A stretch of DNA of 64,000 nt from Candidatus Delongbacteria bacterium (GTDB lineage Bacteria; CAIWAD01), in contig JBAYTZ010000004.1 in the NCBI GenBank assembly GCA_041675285.1, positions 186,001-250,000 of the forward strand. Direction: 5' to 3'. Every line of letters begins with the position of its first letter. Position 1 is the first letter of the stretch. The position numbers were made by a program, and so were the translations under genes. This document shows positions 59,550 to 64,000 of the stretch, piece after piece. The notes beneath the pieces were generated by a model that did no database searches, was not told where the DNA came from, and saw only the letters and a program-made list of their open reading frames with translations.

Positions 59550-59563
59550 ACTGACTGGTCAGT
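59550..59563. promoter_or_regulatory. Palindromic operator candidate for the TetR regulator
   Basis: ACTGAC-TG-GTCAGT, perfect 6-bp arms, 16 nt upstream of the TetR start codon. Its form is typical of TetR-family sites. It overlaps an in-frame ATG at 59532 that would give a longer protein, which argues for the start at 59580. Confidence 0.65.
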
Positions 59564-59579
59564 CATTTATGGAGGGCCC

Positions 59580-60200
59580 ATGAGTCGCGCCCCATCCGCC
59601 CAACCCCTGCGCCGGGAGCACGTGCTGGCCGCGGCCGTCCGGCGCTTCGCCTTCGATCCCTTTCACCTGGTGGACATGGAGAGCATCGCCCGGGAAGCCG
59701 GCGTGGGCAAGGGCACGCTCTACCGCTACTTCCGCGGCAAGGACGAGCTCTTCCTGGCGGCGGTGGAATACCAGCTCGAGGACGCGCTGGGCTGCATCCA
59801 CCGTCAGGCGGCGGGCGAGACCCGGCCCGCGGACTATCTGCGGGCGATCATCCACGGCGCCGTGGACTACTTCCTGGCCCGGCCGGAGGGCTTCCGCCTG
59901 GTCCAGCTGGCCCACGGCTCGCGGCAGCCCGAGGTGGCCGCCACCGTGGAGCGCGTGCGTGCGCGGCAGCTGCCGGTCTTCGAGGCGCGGATGGCGGCGG
60001 CCCGGCGCGCGGGTGAGCTGGAGGTTTCGGATGCGCAGCTGCTGCTGCGCGTGCTGGACGCCAGCATCGTCCAGCTGCTGGGCGATGCGCTGGGCGAGGC
60101 CGATCCCACCGCCGCGCTGATCCGCAGCGGCGCCCGGATCAAGGCCCACCTGCCCGACCTGCTCCTGCGCGGCCTCCTGCCCCGGAGGACGGAGGCATGA
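59580..60200 (+). CDS. TetR/AcrR family transcriptional regulator
   Basis: 206 residues from the ATG at 59580 with GGAGG 4 nt upstream. N-terminal helix-turn-helix: VLAAAVRRFAFDPFHLVDME, IAREAGVGKGTLYRYFRGKD. The helical C-terminal part would bind a ligand. It is the first gene of an operon encoding outer-membrane, adaptor and permease components of an efflux system; the downstream gene overlaps by 4 bp. It probably represses its own operon through the palindrome just upstream, with drug or toxic compound as inducer; the ligand is unknown. Confidence 0.93.
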   Translation: MSRAPSAQPLRREHVLAAAVRRFAFDPFHLVDMESIAREAGVGKGTLYRYFRGKDELFLAAVEYQLEDALGCIHRQAAGETRPADYLRAIIHGAVDYFLARPEGFRLVQLAHGSRQPEVAATVERVRARQLPVFEARMAAARRAGELEVSDAQLLLRVLDASIVQLLGDALGEADPTAALIRSGARIKAHLPDLLLRGLLPRRTEA

Positions 60201-61666
60201 AGCGCCGACCCATCCCCCTGCTTGCGCTGGCCGGCCTGCTGCTGGTGAACGCCGCCTGGTCCGGGCCGCTCAGCCTGGAGCAGGCGCTGGACGAGGCGCT
60301 GGCCGGACATCCCGCCGTGCGGGCCGCCGCCGAGCGGGTGGAGCAGCGGCGCGCGGCGGAACGCCAGGCCCGCGGCCACTTTCTGCCCACGCTGCGGCTG
60401 GAAGCCACCTATCAGCACTTGGACGCGCCCCTCAGTTTCGACCTGTCCCCCATCCGTTCGGCGATGATCCAGCTGCAGGCCGCCAACCAGACCGAGTTCG
60501 CCAACGTCTACGGGCTGCTGCAGGGCAACCCGGCCCTGAGCGCCGGGCAGCGGGCCGAGTTGGCGCAGACCTTCGCCGCCGGACTGGAGGGCCTGCTGCC
60601 GCCCTTCGAGTCCGTCCTCAAGGATCAAAACAACCATGGCGCCAGCCTGAGCGGCGTGCAGCCGCTCTTCATGGGCGGCAAGCTGCTGGCCGGACGCCGG
60701 GCGGCCCGCGCGGAGGCGGGGGCGGCCCGCGCCGAACTGGAGCGCGCGCGCGCCGACGTGCGCGGCGAGGCCTTGCGGGCCTATCTGGGCGTGCTGCTGC
60801 TGCGGGAGGCCTGCGCGGTCCGGCAGGCCGTGCTGGAGGGCATGCGCGCCCACCGGGAGGACGCCCGGCGCCTGCAACAGGAAGGGCTGCTGAATCGCGT
60901 GCAGGTGATGCGGGCGGAGGTGGCCGTGGCGGAGGCCGAACGCAAGCTCTTCGACGAGCGCAGCGGGCTGGATCTGGCCGAGCAGGCCCTGCGCCACGCG
61001 CTGGGCCGCGCCGCAGACGCGGAGCTCGAGCTGGTGGACAGCCTGCGCTTCCGGGCCCTGGCGGATTCGCTGGATCCCTGGCTGGCGGCGGCTCGCGGGC
61101 GTCAGCCCCTGCTGGCGCAGCTGGAGTGCAAGCAGGCCGCCGTGCGCCAGAAGGTGGCGGCCGAACGCGCCGACCTGCTGCCGCGCTTGGCCGGCGTGGG
61201 TCGCTACGAACTGCTGGACGAGGACCTCTCGGCCCTGGAGCCGCGCTGGGTGGTGGGGCTGCGGCTGGACTACCCGCTCTTCCAGGGTTTCCGGCAGGCC
61301 GCGCGGCTGCAGGAGGCCCGGCACCAGACGCGGGAGGTGGACGACCTGCGCGAGCAGGCCGGGCGCCAGGTGGACCTCTGGGTGCGGCGCGCCTACAGCC
61401 AGCTGCGCAGCGCCGAAGAGCGCTACCGGCGGCTGGAAGCCGAAGGCGGATTGGCGCGGGAGAATCTGGCCCTGAACCAGGCCCGCTTCCGGACGGGGCT
61501 GGGCACCTCGCTGGACGTGGTGGACGCCTGGCTGCTGGAGGAGAAAATCCGGCTGGAGCGGCTCGCCTCGCTGCAGCAGTACTACCTGGGGCTGTCCGAG
61601 CTGACGACGGCCTCCGGACAACCCGAACGCTTCGTGGAGATCTGGCGGAGTGGGGAGGAACGATGA
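60197..61666 (+). CDS. TolC family outer-membrane efflux protein
   Basis: 489 residues. Signal peptide about 1-22, then two homologous helical/barrel halves as in TolC: LSLEQALDEALAGHPAVRAA at the start, GVQPLFMGGKLLAGRRAARA in the first half, RWVVGLRLDYPLFQGFRQAA and LARENLALNQARFRTGLGTS in the second. It forms the outer-membrane exit duct of the exporter. Overlaps the TetR gene and the HlyD gene by 4 bp each. Confidence 0.93.
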   Translation: MKRRPIPLLALAGLLLVNAAWSGPLSLEQALDEALAGHPAVRAAAERVEQRRAAERQARGHFLPTLRLEATYQHLDAPLSFDLSPIRSAMIQLQAANQTEFANVYGLLQGNPALSAGQRAELAQTFAAGLEGLLPPFESVLKDQNNHGASLSGVQPLFMGGKLLAGRRAARAEAGAARAELERARADVRGEALRAYLGVLLLREACAVRQAVLEGMRAHREDARRLQQEGLLNRVQVMRAEVAVAEAERKLFDERSGLDLAEQALRHALGRAADAELELVDSLRFRALADSLDPWLAAARGRQPLLAQLECKQAAVRQKVAAERADLLPRLAGVGRYELLDEDLSALEPRWVVGLRLDYPLFQGFRQAARLQEARHQTREVDDLREQAGRQVDLWVRRAYSQLRSAEERYRRLEAEGGLARENLALNQARFRTGLGTSLDVVDAWLLEEKIRLERLASLQQYYLGLSELTTASGQPERFVEIWRSGEER

Positions 61667-62619
61667 AGACGCGACGTGCGTGGCTGATTCCGGGCATGGC
61701 GCTGGCCCTGTGCCTGGGCGGATGCGGGCGGGAAGCGCCCCATCAGGTCGGGCTGGTGGAGATGGCGGAGATCGACGTGGCCTCCAAGATTCCGGGCCGG
61801 GTGGACTGTGTGCTGGTCCAGGAGGGGCAGTGGGTGGAGCGCGGCCGCCTGCTGGCCGTGATCCGCTCCGACGAGATCGAGGCGCGGGTGGAACAGGCCC
61901 GCGGGCTGCTGGAGGCGGCGGAGGCGCGCCTGCGGATGGCGCGCAGCGGCGCACGCCCGGAGGAAATCCGCGCGATGGCCAGCCAGCTGGAGAGCGCCCG
62001 GGCCCAGTTCGAACTGGCCGAGAAGACCTGGTCGCGCGTGCAGGCCGTCTACGCGGACAGCGTGATCTCCACCCAGGAGCGCGACGAGGTGGAGTTCAAG
62101 TACCGGGCGGCGCGCGAACAGCTGGAGACGGGCCGGGCCAAACTGGATCTGGTGCGCAAGGGCGCGCGGGACGAGGAGATCGAGGCGGCGCGGGCCCTGG
62201 CCCACCAGGCCGCCAACGCGCTGGCCGAGGCCCAGGCCTATCAGCGTGAGACACGGCTGACGGCCCCCCGGGCGGGGCGCGTGCACTCGCTGGTGCTGGA
62301 CGCGGGTGAGCTGGCAGCCACGGGCGTGCCCGTGGTCACGCTGGTGGACACGACGGATGTCTGGGTCGTGCTGCAACTGCGCGAGGACCAACTGCAGGGG
62401 GCCGCCGGCGGGCGGCGCGTGACGGGCAGCCTGCCCGCGCTGGGCGGCCGCCGCGCCGAGTTCGAGGTCACGCGCGTGGCCGTGCTGGCGGACTTCGCCA
62501 CCTGGCGCTCCACCAGCCGCAAGGGGGATCTGGACCTGCGCAGTTTCGAGGTCCAGCTGCGTCCGCGCACGGCCTTGGCCGGTCTGCGGGCGGGCATGAG
62601 CGTGAGATTGGCCTGGTGA
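61663..62619 (+). CDS. HlyD/membrane-fusion family adaptor lipoprotein
   Basis: 318 residues from the ATG at 61663. Lipobox LCLGGC places it as an inner-membrane lipoprotein. Biotinyl-lipoyl halves are seen in IPGRVDCVLVQEGQWVERG and TAPRAGRVHSLVLDAGELA, separated by an alpha-helical hairpin with EARVEQARGLLEAAEARLRM. A beta-barrel domain follows. It bridges the inner-membrane permeases and TolC-type channel. The YbhG-type group of such adaptors works with ABC-2 permeases as here. Confidence 0.92.
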   Translation: MKTRRAWLIPGMALALCLGGCGREAPHQVGLVEMAEIDVASKIPGRVDCVLVQEGQWVERGRLLAVIRSDEIEARVEQARGLLEAAEARLRMARSGARPEEIRAMASQLESARAQFELAEKTWSRVQAVYADSVISTQERDEVEFKYRAAREQLETGRAKLDLVRKGARDEEIEAARALAHQAANALAEAQAYQRETRLTAPRAGRVHSLVLDAGELAATGVPVVTLVDTTDVWVVLQLREDQLQGAAGGRRVTGSLPALGGRRAEFEVTRVAVLADFATWRSTSRKGDLDLRSFEVQLRPRTALAGLRAGMSVRLAW

Positions 62620-63788
62620 ATCCGCTTCGCCCGGCGCTCCGCGATCTGGTGCGCGTGGTCCGGCGGGAGGAGGCGCGCCTGCGTCCCGGCCACCTGGGCT
62701 GGGCGCTGGCGCCGCTGCTGCTCTTCCTGTTGCTGGGCGCCCTCTATGCCCGGCACCAGGCACGGGACCTGCCTGTCGGCGTGCTGGACCTGGATCGCAG
62801 CGTCCTGTCGCGCCAGGTGGTCCGGGCCCTGGACGCCACGCCCTCGCTGGCGGTGACCCGCTCCGTCGCCAGCCTGGAGGAGGGGCTGGACGACCTGCGC
62901 GCCGGGCGCATCCTGGGCCTGTTCGAACTGTCCGCGGGCACCATGTCCGCGCTGCAGGCCGGCCGGCCCGCCGGGGTGGGTCTCTACCGCAACACGTCCA
63001 ACCTGGTGGTGGGCAACCTGCTGCTCAAGGACGGCAGCGCGGCCCTGCGCACGCTGTCCCTGGGAATCGCGCTGCGGCGGCAGCAGGCCCTGGGGGCGGG
63101 CGCGTCCGCCGCGACCCGCGTGCAGCCCCTGCGGCTGGACGCGCGCAGCCTCCACAATCCCGCCACGGACTACGAGTTCTTCCTGGTGCCCGGCCTGCTG
63201 GGCGCCCTGCTCTTCATGCTGGCCCTGCTGGACGGCGTGGGGGCCTGCTCCGACGAACGGGCCCGGGGCACCCTGCCGGATCTGCTGCGGGCGGGCGGCG
63301 ACCGTCCGCTTCCCGCGCTGCTGGGCAAGGCCCTGCCCCACCTGCTGCGCCAGGCGCTGCTGGCCGTCCTGCTGCTGGCGCTGGTCTTTCCGCTGTTCGG
63401 GATCGGGTCCCGCAGTCCCTGGCCCCTGTTGCTGGGCTGGCTGGTCCTCTTCCAGTGGACCACGCTGGGCCTGGCCTGCGCGCTGGGACTCTGGCTGCCC
63501 TCGCGCCTGCTGGCCCTGGAGGCGGCCGTCTTCCTGGGCACGCCGGCCTTCATCTTCTCGGGCTACACCTTTCCGCTGGAGGCCATGCCCGTCCTGCACC
63601 GCGTCTTCGCCCGGCTCCTGCCCAGCACGCCCTTTCTGGAGGGCTTCATCGCCCTGTACCAGAAGGGCGCCGGAGCGGGCACGCTGGCCGGGCCGCTGCT
63701 CCAGTTGCTGGGCTTCGCCGGCCTGGGCTGGGGCGCCAGCCTGTGGGGCCTGCGACGTGGGGCCGCGCTGCGGGAGGACGCCCGGTGA
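62616..63788 (+). CDS. ABC-2 type transporter permease
   Basis: 390 residues from a GTG overlapping the HlyD stop. One N-terminal membrane segment (LGWALAPLLLFLLLGALYA) precedes a large extracytoplasmic domain (DLPVGVLDLDRSVLSRQVVR), then five C-terminal segments, as in YhhJ/YbhR permeases. No ATPase gene lies between the adaptor and the permeases; it may be beyond the window end or elsewhere. Confidence 0.9.
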   Translation: MNPLRPALRDLVRVVRREEARLRPGHLGWALAPLLLFLLLGALYARHQARDLPVGVLDLDRSVLSRQVVRALDATPSLAVTRSVASLEEGLDDLRAGRILGLFELSAGTMSALQAGRPAGVGLYRNTSNLVVGNLLLKDGSAALRTLSLGIALRRQQALGAGASAATRVQPLRLDARSLHNPATDYEFFLVPGLLGALLFMLALLDGVGACSDERARGTLPDLLRAGGDRPLPALLGKALPHLLRQALLAVLLLALVFPLFGIGSRSPWPLLLGWLVLFQWTTLGLACALGLWLPSRLLALEAAVFLGTPAFIFSGYTFPLEAMPVLHRVFARLLPSTPFLEGFIALYQKGAGAGTLAGPLLQLLGFAGLGWGASLWGLRRGAALREDAR

Positions 63789-64000
63789 ATGGGTGGAGCC
63801 AGAGCTGGAGCGTGCAGCGCGCTGTCACACGGGGTCTGCTCCGGGACCGGGAGTGGCTGCTGGTGGCGCTGGTCTCGCCGCTTTTCTACCTGTTCTTCTA
63901 CGGCAGCGCCTACCTGCACAAGGTGGAGGCCGATCTGCCGCTGGCCGTGCTGGACCTGGACCGCAGCGCGCTCTCGCGCACCCTGGTCCGCGGCCTGGAG
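63785..64000 (+). CDS. Second ABC-2 type transporter permease (cut by window end)
   Basis: Starts at a GTG overlapping the first permease stop. The 72 visible codons encode a membrane segment (LVALVSPLFYLFFYGSA) and the start of the extracytoplasmic domain with LPLAVLDLDRSALSRTLVR, matching the same region of the preceding permease. The two are paralogues that probably form a heterodimer. The 3' part lies outside the window. Confidence 0.88.
   Translation, partial: MNGWSQSWSVQRAVTRGLLRDREWLLVALVSPLFYLFFYGSAYLHKVEADLPLAVLDLDRSALSRTLVRGLE

Overview
The window is a GC-rich bacterial chromosome segment (only one AT-rich island stands out). It most resembles the FCB superphylum: TonB-dependent receptors with N-terminal carboxypeptidase-like repeats, a PorV-like outer-membrane protein, a gingipain-type (PorU-like) C25 peptidase, secreted proteins with FlgD-like C-terminal domains, a DUF5916 protein and several ECF sigma factors. 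A flagellin gene and a mannose-family PTS argue for a deep-branching or candidate FCB phylum rather than a typical Bacteroidetes, but I cannot fix the phylum from this sequence.

Layout. 1-7.3 kb: a DUF5916 envelope protein (minus strand, cut by the window edge), a His-rich small membrane protein, an acidic/His lipoprotein and a TonB receptor (probable metal-uptake module), then an ECF sigma factor with an overlapping membrane protein, divergent from a membrane protein; both sides carry the same promoter type. 7.4-11.6 kb: a secreted GH13 alpha-amylase, a secreted TPR protein, and an ECF sigma/anti-sigma pair. 11.7-11.9 kb: copy A of a structured dispersed repeat. 12-18.7 kb: mpl (murein tripeptide ligase), a single-domain response regulator, a polyprenyl diphosphate synthase, and PTS EIIC-EIID-HPr-EI. 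18.7-27.5 kb: a secreted CapA-like phosphoesterase, a DinB-like protein, a NYN-nuclease/cold-shock fusion, a lipoprotein plus TonB receptor, and a patatin. 27.6-29.3 kb: an unknown acidic protein between 27-bp direct repeats, then tRNA-Thr(CGT). 29.3-33.8 kb: secA and rocD, divergent. 33.9-36.8 kb: a secreted beta-helix protein overlapping a sigma-54 activator; their junction lies in a 1.1-kb AT-rich island. 37-44.1 kb: operon of TonB receptor, large secreted protein and PorV-like protein. 44.15-44.4 kb: 22-copy 11-bp minisatellite. 44.5-52.1 kb: flagellin, then an amgK-like kinase, murG (with HEAT-like extension), mraY, copy B of the dispersed repeat, a murU-like nucleotidyltransferase and an exo/endonuclease-phosphatase. 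52.2-58.2 kb: a MITE-like palindrome, the PorU-like peptidase, a TPR protein and upp. 58.4-64 kb: a receiver protein with an unrecognised N-terminus, then a TetR-controlled efflux operon (TolC, HlyD, two ABC-2 permeases, the last cut by the window end).

Functional themes are envelope biogenesis and recycling (mpl, amgK/murU, murG, mraY), outer-membrane uptake and secretion (three TonB receptors, PorU/PorV-like proteins), and several regulatory modules. The least ordinary features are the dispersed element with compensatory base changes in its stems, the AT-rich island joining two genes at a domain boundary, the MurG-HEAT fusion, the twin ECF promoters and the 11-bp minisatellite.
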